From Streptomyces sp. R41 (lineage in GTDB: Bacteria > Actinomycetota > Actinomycetes > Streptomycetales > Streptomycetaceae), in contig NZ_CP163443.1 of the NCBI RefSeq assembly GCF_041053055.1, positions 8,291,001-8,355,000 on the forward strand: 64,000 nucleotides of DNA, read 5' to 3'. Of this stretch, positions 28,154 to 36,240 are shown piece by piece. Numbering within the stretch: position 1 is the stretch's first letter; the number at the start of each line of letters is the position of its first letter. The notes under the pieces are model-generated. The model was not told the DNA's origin and did not search any database. It saw only the letters and a list, made by a program, of their open reading frames with translations. A program made the position numbers and the translations under genes.

Positions 28154-29080
28154 ATGGACACCATGACCCGAAACACCCTCGTCAAGTACCAGCTGGAACA
28201 GCTGGCCGAAGACGTGTACGCCTATCTCCAGCCGGACGGCGGCTGGTGTCTGAACAACGCCGGCATCGTGATCGGCCGCGAAGGCACCGTGCTCGTGGAC
28301 ACCGCGGCGACGGAGGCGCGGGCACGTCTGCTGCGGGAGACGGTCCGCACCCTCGGCCCCCGCCCGGTCACCACCGTGGTCAACACTCACAGCCACGGCG
28401 ACCACACCTTCGGCAATCACCTCTTCGCCCCGAGCGCCACCATCGTGGCCCACGAGCGTGCCGCGGCGGAGATGGCCGAACACGGCCTGGCGCTGACCGG
28501 CCTGTGGCCGCAGGTCGACTGGGGCCATGTACAGGTGACCGAGCCCCATGTCACCTACCGGGACCGTATGACACTGCCGACGGCGGGCCCGCGCATGGAG
28601 CTCCTGCACCTCGGCCCCGGACACACGGCCGGTGACACCGTCGTCTGGCTGCCCGACCAGCGGGTTCTCTTCGCCGGCGACCTGCTCTTCTCCGGCGCGA
28701 CACCCTTCGTGCTCATGGGATCGCTGTCCGGTTCGCTGCGCGTGCTGGACCGGCTGCGGGCCCTCGAACCGCTGCACGTCGTACCGGGGCACGGCCCGCT
28801 CTGCGGCCCCGAGCTGCTCGACGCGAACGCGGACTATCTGCGCTGGGTCCGCGAGCTGGCGCGCGCGGGCATCGCCGACGGGCTCGATCCACTGGAGCTG
28901 GCACGAGCGGCCGGACCCGGACCGTATGCCCAACTCCTCGACAGCGAACGGCTGGTGGGCAATCTGGTCCGGGCCTACGCCGAGTGCCACGGAGCCATTG
29001 CCGCCGCACCCGTCGACGTGCAGGGCGCCTTCGAGGACATGGTCGCGCTCTGCGGCGGGCTGCCGCACTGCGGAGCCTGA
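28154..29080 (+). CDS. Metallo-beta-lactamase-fold polyketide cyclase (ActIV-like)
   Basis: A 308-residue MBL-fold hydrolase. The metal ligands are at HSHGDH (residues 79-84), in LHLGPGHTAGDTVVWLPDQRVLFAGDLLFSG (His and bridging Asp) and HVVPGHGPLCG. In actinorhodin biosynthesis the MBL-fold protein ActIV acts as a second-ring cyclase and ACP thioesterase; with the ActIII-like reductase and ActVII-like aromatase here, the same role is the best guess. A general MBL hydrolase is possible. Start ATG 28154 has GGAG 6 nt upstream; the GTG at 28142 is less likely. It is the right-hand end of the cluster. Confidence 0.8.
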   Translation: MDTMTRNTLVKYQLEQLAEDVYAYLQPDGGWCLNNAGIVIGREGTVLVDTAATEARARLLRETVRTLGPRPVTTVVNTHSHGDHTFGNHLFAPSATIVAHERAAAEMAEHGLALTGLWPQVDWGHVQVTEPHVTYRDRMTLPTAGPRMELLHLGPGHTAGDTVVWLPDQRVLFAGDLLFSGATPFVLMGSLSGSLRVLDRLRALEPLHVVPGHGPLCGPELLDANADYLRWVRELARAGIADGLDPLELARAAGPGPYAQLLDSERLVGNLVRAYAECHGAIAAAPVDVQGAFEDMVALCGGLPHCGA

Positions 29081-29325
29081 CGGCGCCCGGGACCTGACGC
29101 GCCCCAGGGGGCGAGGCGAGGGAGGGTGCGGGGTGGTGCCGTGCCCTTCGTCCTGCCTACGCATCCCCGCTGATCGCCACGGGTGAGTCCGTTAAGGTCG
29201 TCTCGGAGCGACCGGGACACAGCGACGCCGCGCTCACGCGCCGGACGGCGGACTGTGCCCCGGATGTGCCCTCTCAGCCAGAGCTGAGGAAAATCGCAGG
29301 TCAGAGCCGATGCCATGGGGGCACA

Positions 29326-29577
29326 GTGCGATTGAGAGTGGAGTTCACGACCGAACCCTTCGACCTCGACGAGGCGCCCCCGCACGCGCTGGTCGCCCGC
29401 GAGGTCATCGAGGCGGCCGAGCTGGACGCCGTGGACGTCGGTCCGTTCGGCAACACGGCGGAGGGTGGCGCCGACGAGGTGCTCACGGCGGTCGACGCGC
29501 TGCTGCGCAAGACCTTGGAGGCAGGGGCCACCCGGGTCTCCCTTCAGCTCAACGTGGTCGAGGAGGGGGAGCGGTGA
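29326..29577 (+). CDS. Thiamine-binding-protein-like (MTH1187/YkoF fold) small protein
   Basis: An 83-residue protein that fits the PF01910 family: RLRVEFTTEPF strand, long AREVIEAA helix, the conserved VDVGPFGNTAEGGADEVL turn, a helix LRKTLEAGA and a last strand TRVSLQLNVVE. Members bind thiamine or related small molecules, and their role is mostly unknown. Start GTG 29326; the open frame to 29266 has no ribosome site. It overlaps the next gene by 4 bp (GTGA), so the two are probably functionally coupled. The 245 bp before it (29081-29325) show no gene. Confidence 0.75.
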   Translation: MRLRVEFTTEPFDLDEAPPHALVAREVIEAAELDAVDVGPFGNTAEGGADEVLTAVDALLRKTLEAGATRVSLQLNVVEEGER

Positions 29578-29951
29578 CCGCTTTCGGGGACGACCCCTTC
29601 GTCACGGCGGTCAAGCCGCTGGTCGACGCCATGGGGGGCGAGATGCTGCCGCCCGACCAGGCCGGCGCCGACGATGTCGTGCTGTCCTGGGAGGGCGCGG
29701 ACGTGGTCGCCGTACGCCTGCCCCAGCTCGCCGACTCCCTCGACCACATCCTGGCCGCCCTGGAGCGCAAGCAGGGCAGGCCGCTGGCCGACCTCGACCG
29801 CAAGGCCAAGCAGGAGGTCGTGCGCATACTGGAAGCGCGTGGAGCCTTCTCCGTGCGGCACGGCGTGGAGACCGTGGCAGGCGCCCTCGGCGTGAGCCGC
29901 TTCACCGTCTACAACTATCTGAACAGGGAAAACGCCGCGAAGGGTGACTGA
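29574..29951 (+). CDS. HTH_22 (YheO/DauR-like) transcriptional regulator
   Basis: A 125-residue protein. The last ~50 residues (DRKAKQEVVRILEARGAFSVRHGVETVAGALGVSRFTVYNYLNREN) match the helix-turn-helix domain that ends YheO/DauR-type regulators. The N-terminal ~70 residues are short and acidic and are not an obvious PAS domain. Coupled by GTGA overlap to the thiamine-binding-like gene. It is followed by a strong terminator and then the uraD operon. It is a candidate binder of the TCAACA-N3-TGTTGA sites, but no sequence evidence ties it to them directly. Confidence 0.8.
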   Translation: MTAFGDDPFVTAVKPLVDAMGGEMLPPDQAGADDVVLSWEGADVVAVRLPQLADSLDHILAALERKQGRPLADLDRKAKQEVVRILEARGAFSVRHGVETVAGALGVSRFTVYNYLNRENAAKGD

Positions 29952-29970
29952 GGCCGATCCCCCCACCCGC

Positions 29971-30001
29971 CGCCGTCCGGACTGCCCGGACGGCGGTTTT
30001 T
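29971..30001 (+). terminator. Rho-independent terminator
   Basis: CGCCGTCCGG (29971-29980) pairs with CCGGACGGCG (29986-29995), loop ACTGC, followed by GTTTTTG. It separates the HTH gene from the uraD operon. Confidence 0.85.
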
Positions 30002-30015
30002 GTTACCCGAAGTTT

Positions 30016-30056
30016 TCAACAAAGTGTTGACGTGGTGTTTCCGAGGGCGTTAGCTA
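30016..30056 (+). promoter_or_regulatory. uraD promoter with TCAACA-N3-TGTTGA operator
   Basis: The perfect palindrome TCAACAAAGTGTTGA (30016-30030) overlaps the -35 TTGACG (30027-30032). After an 18-bp spacer comes TAGCTA (30051-30056). The arrangement matches the katA promoter. No AllR-type pair is visible here. Confidence 0.65.
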
Positions 30057-30089
30057 TCCGCAGCCCGTCCAGCACCACGGAGGCTTCCC

Positions 30090-30605
30090 GTGACTTCGAG
30101 TACGACACCTGGCGGCCTCGCCCGGTTCAACGCCCTGGAGGAGCCCGCGGCCGTCGCCGCCCTCCACGAGGCGTGCGCCTCAACGGCATGGGGGAGCGCC
30201 CTGCTCGCCCGCCGCCCCTTCGCCTCTCTCGCCGATCTCCTGGCGGCGAGCGACTCCGCCATGGCCGAGCTGACCACCGCGGATCTGGAGGAGGCGATGG
30301 CGGGGCACCCGCCGATCGGGCGGCCGAAGGCCGGGGACCCGACCTCCTCCCGGGAGCAGCGCGGCATGGCCGGCGCCTCCGAGGAGCTCAAGGAGGAGAT
30401 GCTCGAACTGAACCTGGCCTACCAGGAGAAGTTCGGCCACGTCTTCCTCATCTGCGCCACCGGTCGGACCGGCGAGCAGATGCGCGACGCGGTCAAAGAG
30501 CGGATCGGCAACTCGCCCGAGCAGGAGCGCGAGATCGTCCGCGCCGAGCTGGGCAAGATCAACCGCATCCGTCTGGCCAATCTCGTACAGGAAGAAGAGG
30601 CATGA
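30090..30605 (+). CDS. uraD: 2-oxo-4-hydroxy-4-carboxy-5-ureidoimidazoline decarboxylase
   Basis: A 171-residue OHCU decarboxylase, last enzyme of the urate-to-(S)-allantoin route. The active-site motif AGHPPIGRPK contains the catalytic His. The substrate-binding pattern continues with REQRGMAGASEELKEEMLELNLAYQEKFGHVFLICATGRTGEQM and ends EREIVRAELGKINRIRLANLV, as in known UraD/PucL-N proteins. GTG start with CGGAGG upstream. It overlaps uraH by 4 bp (ATGA), and uricase follows, so uraD-uraH-uox is an operon covering the three urate steps. Confidence 0.95.
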   Translation: MTSSTTPGGLARFNALEEPAAVAALHEACASTAWGSALLARRPFASLADLLAASDSAMAELTTADLEEAMAGHPPIGRPKAGDPTSSREQRGMAGASEELKEEMLELNLAYQEKFGHVFLICATGRTGEQMRDAVKERIGNSPEQEREIVRAELGKINRIRLANLVQEEEA

Positions 30606-31003
30606 GCACCGACACCACGGCCTCCGTGTCCACGCACATCCTGGACACCAGCGTCGGCCGCCCCGCCGAGGGCGTCGCCATCCAGCTCGCGGCCCGCGCC
30701 GGGCGTGACGCGCACTGGCAGGCGCTCGGCGGCTCCGCGACCGACGCGGACGGCCGGTGCAAGGACCTTCCGGCGCTGCCGGAGGGGACGACCCACGTAC
30801 GGCTCGACTTCGCCGTCGAGCAGTACTTCGAGTCGGATTCAGAAAAAAAGCAAGCCGATGCGCAGCAGGACGCCCCCGCGAATCGGGACAGCGGCGCGTT
30901 CTTCCCGGAAGTGGCGATCACCTTCGCCGTCAAGCCGGGCGAGCATTACCACGTACCGCTGCTGCTCAACCCGTTCGGCTACTCCGTTTACCGAGGGAGC
31001 TAG
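30602..31003 (+). CDS. uraH: 5-hydroxyisourate hydrolase (transthyretin-like)
   Basis: A 133-residue transthyretin-related enzyme that opens 5-hydroxyisourate. The N-terminal VSTHILDTSVGRPAEGVAIQL gives the His of the active site, and the C-terminus HYHVPLLLNPFGYSVYRGS holds the diagnostic Y-R-G-S. Between residues ~75 and 95 there is an extra charged loop (SDSEKKQADAQQDAPANRD) where most family members have only a few residues. Its DNA contains a run of seven A, very unusual at this GC content. Overlaps uraD by 4 bp; uox begins 5 bp after its stop. Confidence 0.95.
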   Translation: MSTDTTASVSTHILDTSVGRPAEGVAIQLAARAGRDAHWQALGGSATDADGRCKDLPALPEGTTHVRLDFAVEQYFESDSEKKQADAQQDAPANRDSGAFFPEVAITFAVKPGEHYHVPLLLNPFGYSVYRGS

Positions 31004-31008
31004 CAGAC

Positions 31009-31932
31009 ATGCCCACGATTCTGGGACAGAACCAGTACGGCAAGGCCGAGAACCGAGTCGTCAAGATCACCCGTGACGGCGACACGCACCACATCAAGGA
31101 CCTGAACGTGTCGGTCGCGCTGAGCGGCGACATGGAGGAGGTCCACTACTCGGGCTCCAACGCGAACGTCCTGCCGACGGACACCACCAAGAACACGGTG
31201 TACGCCTTCGCCAAGGAGTACGGCATCGAGTCCGCCGAGCAGTTCGGCATCCATCTGGCCCGGCACTTCGTGACGAGTCAGGAGCCGATCAAGCAGGCGC
31301 GCATCCGTATCGAGGAGTACGCCTGGGAGCGCATCGAGACCTCGGACGCCAACTCCAAGTTCATCGGCGCCGACGCGGTCAAGCACTCCTTCGTACGCAA
31401 GGGCCAGGAGACGCGGGTCACCCAGATCACCTTCGATGGTGAGAAGTGGGAGGTCATCTCCGGCCTGAAGGACCTCGTCGTGATGAACTCGACGAACTCC
31501 GAGTTCTGGGGCTACGTCAAGGACAAGTACACGACGCTCCAGGAGGCGTACGACCGCATCCTGGCCACCCAGGTCTCCGGCCGCTGGCGCTTCAACTGGA
31601 GCGGCGACGAGCAGAAGATGCCCAACTGGGAGAAGTCCTACGACCAGGTCAGGAAGCACATGCTCCAGGCCTTCGCGGAGACGTACTCGCTGTCGCTGCA
31701 GCAGACCCTGTACCAAATGGGTGCGCGCATCATCAACAACCGCAGCGAGATCGACGAGGTCCGCTTCTCCCTCCCGAACAAGCACCACTTCCTGGTGGAC
31801 CTGAAGCCGTTCGGGCTCGAGAACGACAACGAGGTCTACTTCGCGGCCGACCGTCCGTACGGGCTCATCGAGGCCACCATCCTGCGCGACGGCTGCGAGC
31901 CGCACATCCCGGTGGACCTCACCAACCTGTAG
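31009..31932 (+). CDS. uox: Urate oxidase (uricase)
   Basis: A 307-residue cofactor-free uricase (T-fold). It oxidises urate to 5-hydroxyisourate and H2O2. Conserved parts include GQNQYGKAENRVVKITR, LPTDTTKNTVYAFAKEYGI (the Lys-Thr of the catalytic diad), FVRKGQETRVTQI, GLKDLVVMNSTNSEFWGYVKDKYTTL and LPNKHHFLVDLKPFGLENDNEVYFA. Third gene of the uraD-uraH-uox operon. The peroxide it makes links it to katA, whose promoter carries the same operator. Confidence 0.97.
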   Translation: MPTILGQNQYGKAENRVVKITRDGDTHHIKDLNVSVALSGDMEEVHYSGSNANVLPTDTTKNTVYAFAKEYGIESAEQFGIHLARHFVTSQEPIKQARIRIEEYAWERIETSDANSKFIGADAVKHSFVRKGQETRVTQITFDGEKWEVISGLKDLVVMNSTNSEFWGYVKDKYTTLQEAYDRILATQVSGRWRFNWSGDEQKMPNWEKSYDQVRKHMLQAFAETYSLSLQQTLYQMGARIINNRSEIDEVRFSLPNKHHFLVDLKPFGLENDNEVYFAADRPYGLIEATILRDGCEPHIPVDLTNL

Positions 31933-32092
31933 TACTGCACCGCAGGACTTGTGCTCGATCCCCGACGCGTGCGCCGGCGTCAAGTCCCAGGGGGAGAGCG
32001 GGGGCATCTGCGCAACAACAGCACCACGGATCCGGTCGTCACCCCGCTCGACCCCCGGGTCCGTCCACCAATGGGAAGAACGAGGAACCGCC

Positions 32093-33469
32093 GTGGCAGC
32101 TTCGCGCATCGTGATCGAGAACTGCGCCATCGCGACCGTGGACGCGGGCGACACCGAATACGCCTCGGGCTACATCGTCGTCGCCGACAACAAGATCGAG
32201 TCGGTGGGCGCCGGAAAGGCCCCCGAGAACCTGGAGAACGTGGTCCGCCGCATCGACGGCACAGGGCATCTGGCAACCCCTGGCTTGGTGAACACCCACC
32301 ACCACTTCTACCAGTGGATCACCCGCGGCCTGGCCACGGACCACAACCTCTTCAACTGGCTCGTCGCGCTGTACCCGACCTGGGCGCGCATCGACGAGAA
32401 GATGGTGTACTCCGCCGCACAGGGCTCCCTCGCCATGATGGCCCGCGGCGGCGTCACCACCGCGATGGACCACCACTACGTCTTCCCGAAGGGCTCCGGC
32501 GACCTGTCCGGCGCCGTCATCCGGGCGGCACGCGAGATGGGCGTCCGCTTCACCCTCGCCCGCGGCTCCATGGACCGCAGCGAGAAGGACGGCGGTCTGC
32601 CGCCGGACTTCGCCGTCGAGACCCTCGAAGGCGCCCTCGCCGCCACCGAGGCCACCGTCGACGAGCACCACGACGCGTCCTTCGACGCCATGACCCAGGT
32701 GGCCGTGGCACCCTGCTCGCCCTTCTCCGTGTCGACCGAGCTGATGAAGCAGGGCGCCGAGCTGGCCCGCCGCAAGGGCGTACGGCTGCACACGCACGGC
32801 TCGGAGACCGTGGAGGAGGAGCAGTTCTGCAAGGAACTGTTCGGCATGGGCCCGACCGACTACTTCGAGTCGACCGGCTGGCTCGGCGAGGACGTGTGGA
32901 TGGCGCACTGCGTCCACATGAACGACTCCGACATCGCCGCCTTCGCCCGTACGAAGACGGGTGTGGCCCACTGTCCGTCCTCCAACGCCCGTCTGGCGGC
33001 CGGCATCGCGCGCGTCCCCGACATGCTGGCGGCCGGCGTCCCGGTCGGCCTCGGCGTCGACGGCACCGCCTCGAACGAGTCGGGCGAGCTGCACACCGAG
33101 CTGCGCAACGCGCTCCTCATCAACCGCCTCGGCGCCCACCGCGAGGCCGCCCTCAACGCCCGTCAGGCACTGCGCCTCGGGACGTACGGCGGCGCCCAGG
33201 TCCTGGGCCGCGCCGCGCAGATCGGCTCCCTGGAGGCGGGCAAGCTCGCCGACCTCGTCCTGTGGAAGCTCGACACCCTGGCGCACGCCTCGATCGCCGA
33301 CCCGGTGACCGCGCTGGTCTTCGGCGCGGCGGCCCCGGTCAGCCTCTCGCTCGTCAACGGCAAGCCGGTCGTCGAGGACAGCCGCCTGCTGCACGTCGAC
33401 GAGGACGCCATCGCCCGCTCCACACGGGAAGAGGCACAGCGCCTGGCGCAGATCGCCGGCCAGGCCTGA
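32093..33469 (+). CDS. 8-oxoguanine deaminase / guanine deaminase-like amidohydrolase
   Basis: A 458-residue metal-dependent amidohydrolase. Metal ligands are visible in LVNTHHHFYQW, LHTHGSETVEEE, VWMAHCVHM and the Asp in VGLGVDGTASNES. The closest characterised families are 8-oxoguanine deaminase (giving urate) and AtzB/TrzN-like hydrolases; HHHFYQWITRG and the VDGTASNESG end favour 8-oxoguanine deaminase. Either reaction feeds urate or xanthine into the pathway. The GTG start at 32093 has GAGGAA upstream. The 160 bp after uox (31933-32092) hold no gene. The next gene is the purine permease. Confidence 0.9.
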   Translation: MAASRIVIENCAIATVDAGDTEYASGYIVVADNKIESVGAGKAPENLENVVRRIDGTGHLATPGLVNTHHHFYQWITRGLATDHNLFNWLVALYPTWARIDEKMVYSAAQGSLAMMARGGVTTAMDHHYVFPKGSGDLSGAVIRAAREMGVRFTLARGSMDRSEKDGGLPPDFAVETLEGALAATEATVDEHHDASFDAMTQVAVAPCSPFSVSTELMKQGAELARRKGVRLHTHGSETVEEEQFCKELFGMGPTDYFESTGWLGEDVWMAHCVHMNDSDIAAFARTKTGVAHCPSSNARLAAGIARVPDMLAAGVPVGLGVDGTASNESGELHTELRNALLINRLGAHREAALNARQALRLGTYGGAQVLGRAAQIGSLEAGKLADLVLWKLDTLAHASIADPVTALVFGAAAPVSLSLVNGKPVVEDSRLLHVDEDAIARSTREEAQRLAQIAGQA

Positions 33470-33482
33470 GAGCCCGAGTCCT

Positions 33483-33499
33483 GACCCCCACCCGGGGTC
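33483..33499 (+). terminator. Short hairpin after the deaminase gene
   Basis: GACCCC (33483-33488) pairs with GGGGTC (33494-33499), 14 bp past the stop codon, with no T-run. Weak, and listed only because of its position. Confidence 0.35.
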
Positions 33500-33622
33500 C
33501 GGGCACGGCTTTGAACAACTGGAGATCTCCGGCTGAGGGGGACGGCCCTCGGCCGGTAGCCGTGGACCCGAGCGGGGTCCATGGCGGCCGTATCCGGGGC
33601 GCGCATGGACGTGTGCGCCCCG

Positions 33623-33695
33623 GAACGGTCTCCGTCCCGCATGAACGGGATCCGTTCTCATGAAGGGGGCCAATCCCTTCGAACGGTTTCCGTCC
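33623..33695 (+). promoter_or_regulatory. Three GAACGG-N3-CCGTYC palindromes before the purine permease
   Basis: Three 15-bp sites share GAACGG-N3-CCGT(T/C)C: 33623-33637, 33643-33657 (perfect palindrome GAACGGGATCCGTTC) and 33681-33695. Starts are 20 and 38 bp apart, near two and four helical turns. They lie 76-148 bp before the permease start in a 300-bp gene-free region and look like operators. Confidence 0.6.
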
Positions 33696-33770
33696 CGGTC
33701 CCGCACGACCGCGCATCACCTCCCTGAACCCCGCGTCAACGCCGACGTGTAACCGACCGGAGGAGCCGCC

Positions 33771-35189
33771 GTGGCCGCCCAGCCCGCGCCCAGCACCGAT
33801 GCAGAACCAACTGGCCAGCTCAGGCACCCAGTTGACGAGAAGCTCCCGCCCCTGAAAATGGCGACCAGCGGCCTGCAGCACGTGGCCGCCATGTACGCCG
33901 GAGTCGTCGCCCCGCCGCTGATCGTCGGCGCCGCCGTCGGTCTCTCCGCCACCGAACTGACCTTCCTCACCGGCGCCTGCCTGTTCACCGCGGGTCTCGC
34001 CACCTTCCTGCAGACCCTCGGCTTCTGGAAGATCGGAGCCAGGCTGCCGTTCGTCAACGGCGTCACCTTCGCGGGCGTCGCGCCCATGACCGCGGTCGTC
34101 GCCTCCGCCAAGGACAAGAGCGACGCGCTGCCGATCATCTTCGGCGCGGTCATCGTCGCGGGCGTCCTCGGTTTCATAGCCGCCCCCTTCTTCAGCAAGG
34201 CGGTCCGCTTCTTCCCGCCCGTCGTCACCGGCTCGGTCATCACCCTGATCGGCGTCTCGTTGCTGCCGGTCGCCTTCGGCTGGGCACAGGGCCCCAACCC
34301 CGCGGCCGACGATTACGGCTCGATGACCTACCTGGGCCTGGCGGCCGCCACGCTCGTCATCGTCCTCCTGCTGCGCCGCTTCACCCGCGGCTTCGTCAAG
34401 CAGATCGCCGTGCTGCTCGGCCTGGTCATCGGCACACTCGTCGCGATCCCCTTCGGCGTCACGGACTTCGGCCCGGTGGCCGACGCGGACGTCGTCGGCT
34501 TCCCGACCCCGTTCCACTTCGGCGCCCCGCAGTTCCAGGTCGCCGCGATCCTCTCGCTGTGCGTCGTGATGGTCGTCTCGATGACCGAATCGACCGCGGA
34601 CATGCTGGCGTTGGGTGAGATCGTCGAGCGCCCCGCCGACGAGAAGACCATCGCCGCGGGCCTGCGCGCCGACACCCTCGGCTCGGCGATCAGCCCGCTG
34701 TTCAACGGCTTCATGTGCAGCGCCTTCGCGCAGAACATCGGCCTGGTCGCGATGACACGGATCCGCAGCCGGTACGTCGTCGCCACCGGCGGCGGCTTCC
34801 TGGTGCTGATGGGCCTGTGCCCGATGGCCGCGTCACTCATCGCCGTCGTCCCGCGACCCGTCCTCGGCGGTGCCGGCGTCGTCCTCTTCGGTTCGGTCGC
34901 GGCGAGCGGCATCCAGACCCTCGTACGGGCGGGCCTGGAGAAGGACAACAACGTCCTGATCGTCGCCGTCTCGCTCGCCGTCGGCATCATCCCGATCACC
35001 GTGCCGGACTTCTACCACGCCTTCCCCGAGACGGCGAAGATCGTCCTGGACTCGGGCATCTCCACGGGCTGCGTCGCGGCCGTGGTCCTCAACCTCGTCT
35101 TCAACCACCTCGGCAAGGGGCAGGACGCGGACGAGGTCACGCATCCCATGGAGGCGGGGGAGGACCTCAAGGCCGTACCGGCCCACTGA
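33771..35189 (+). CDS. NCS2 family purine (xanthine/urate) permease
   Basis: A 472-residue membrane transporter of the nucleobase-cation symporter-2 family with about 14 hydrophobic segments. The NAT signature QNIGLVAMTR is present at about residue 323, preceded by the conserved acidic residue in SMTESTADMLALGE. The N-terminal segment LQHVAAMYAGVVAPPLIVGAAVGLS is typical of xanthine/uric acid permeases. It should import xanthine, urate or related purines with protons and so feed the adjacent urate pathway. GTG start with GGAGGAG upstream. Three palindromic operators lie before it. Confidence 0.93.
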   Translation: MAAQPAPSTDAEPTGQLRHPVDEKLPPLKMATSGLQHVAAMYAGVVAPPLIVGAAVGLSATELTFLTGACLFTAGLATFLQTLGFWKIGARLPFVNGVTFAGVAPMTAVVASAKDKSDALPIIFGAVIVAGVLGFIAAPFFSKAVRFFPPVVTGSVITLIGVSLLPVAFGWAQGPNPAADDYGSMTYLGLAAATLVIVLLLRRFTRGFVKQIAVLLGLVIGTLVAIPFGVTDFGPVADADVVGFPTPFHFGAPQFQVAAILSLCVVMVVSMTESTADMLALGEIVERPADEKTIAAGLRADTLGSAISPLFNGFMCSAFAQNIGLVAMTRIRSRYVVATGGGFLVLMGLCPMAASLIAVVPRPVLGGAGVVLFGSVAASGIQTLVRAGLEKDNNVLIVAVSLAVGIIPITVPDFYHAFPETAKIVLDSGISTGCVAAVVLNLVFNHLGKGQDADEVTHPMEAGEDLKAVPAH

Positions 35190-35202
35190 CGACCCGGGCA
35201 CA

Positions 35203-35239
35203 CGGAGGGCGCGGCACCAGGGGAGTGCCGCGCCCTCCG
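35203..35239. terminator. Bidirectional terminator between permease and chitosanase
   Basis: A perfect 15-bp stem, CGGAGGGCGCGGCAC (35203-35217) with GTGCCGCGCCCTCCG (35225-35239), 7-nt loop, lies between the converging genes. Confidence 0.85.
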
Positions 35240-35253
35240 CCGTACCGGGGGCG

Positions 35254-36069
35254 TCAGCCGATGTGGTAACTGTCCCCGTACACCTTCCAGTCCAGCGGCG
35301 GATCAAGGTTCAGATTCCGCTTGCGCAGGAAGACCCGCTGCTCGGTGTCGACCCGGCTGGTGTCGGAGTGGGCCTCCTCCTGCTTCATCGCCCACACCCG
35401 CGCGTCGAGGAAGGCGTTCAGATACGTCACCTCGTCGCCGCCCTGGGAGGGCGGCTGGGCCTTGGCCAGAGCGCGCCGGCGAATACTGCTGAAGCTGGTG
35501 CTGTCGCCGCCGTCGCCGTGCATCACGATGGCGTCGTAGTACGTGAACTGGCCGAGCACACCGATGCCGTCGGCCTTGCCCTGCCGTACGGCCGGGTTGA
35601 AGTAGACACGGTCGCGTTCGTCGTTCTGGGCCTGCTGGAACGCCGAGTCCTGGGCCGCCCTGTGCCAGTCGCCCTGGAAGCCGGGGTCGAGGCCCTCGTG
35701 GGAGTCGCTGCCGTTCACCTCGCGCAGCGCGGGCAGGTACTTGGCCAGTACGTTGCCGGGCTTGCGCTGCGTGTAGAGCTCGACGAGGTCGAGCATGTCG
35801 CCGGTGCCGGAGCAGAAGCCGATGATCCCGGCGGTGTAGCCGCGCCCGTCGCCGATGTCCTCGATGTACCTGTACTGCGCCTTCCAGTCCAGCGAGGAGT
35901 TCTCCGCGCTGGAGACCAGCTTCATGGCGATCTCCTTCTTCGCCGGGTCGTCCAGACCGGCCGGCGCCGCCGTCGCGGACTGGGTGGCGATGATCGGACC
36001 TGCCACCAGCGATGCTCCGATCAGGGCGAGCAGGGTGCGACGTGACGTGCGTATGTGGGGGGTGTGCAC
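35254..36069 (-). CDS. csn: Secreted chitosanase (GH46)
   Basis: A 271-residue glycoside hydrolase family 46 chitosanase that cleaves chitosan outside the cell. The signal peptide has a twin-arginine-like start (RTSRRTLLALIGASLVAGPIIATQSATAAPA), so Tat export is likely, with cleavage after about residue 35. The mature part holds SSAENSSLDWKAQYRYIEDIGDGRGYTAGIIGFCSGTGDML, with the catalytic Glu in SAEN and Asp in EDIGDG, and closes with DPPLDWKVYGDSYHIG. A palindrome like the chitosanase operators of other Streptomyces lies 41 bp upstream. GTG start. Confidence 0.95.
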   Translation of the reverse strand: MHTPHIRTSRRTLLALIGASLVAGPIIATQSATAAPAGLDDPAKKEIAMKLVSSAENSSLDWKAQYRYIEDIGDGRGYTAGIIGFCSGTGDMLDLVELYTQRKPGNVLAKYLPALREVNGSDSHEGLDPGFQGDWHRAAQDSAFQQAQNDERDRVYFNPAVRQGKADGIGVLGQFTYYDAIVMHGDGGDSTSFSSIRRRALAKAQPPSQGGDEVTYLNAFLDARVWAMKQEEAHSDTSRVDTEQRVFLRKRNLNLDPPLDWKVYGDSYHIG

Positions 36070-36109
36070 GGTGCCTCCGATGGGGGAGTGTGACGTTGCC
36101 GCGTACTGT

Positions 36110-36124
36110 TAGGAAAGTTTCCTA
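36110..36124 (-). promoter_or_regulatory. Chitosanase operator (CsnR-box-like palindrome)
   Basis: TAGGAAA-G-TTTCCTA is a perfect 7-1-7 palindrome, 41 bp before the chitosanase start. From memory, ROK-family CsnR represses chitosanase genes through a palindrome of this type. No csnR gene is in the window. Confidence 0.65.
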
Positions 36125-36240
36125 CCAGAGATTGGGGACGCCGTACACCCGTTGGGCGAGGGCGAGTTGGTGATCGGGGAAGCCGTGTGCTGGGCTACGG
36201 TCTCAGCGCACAGTCATGACCACGAGGGGGATTCCACGTC

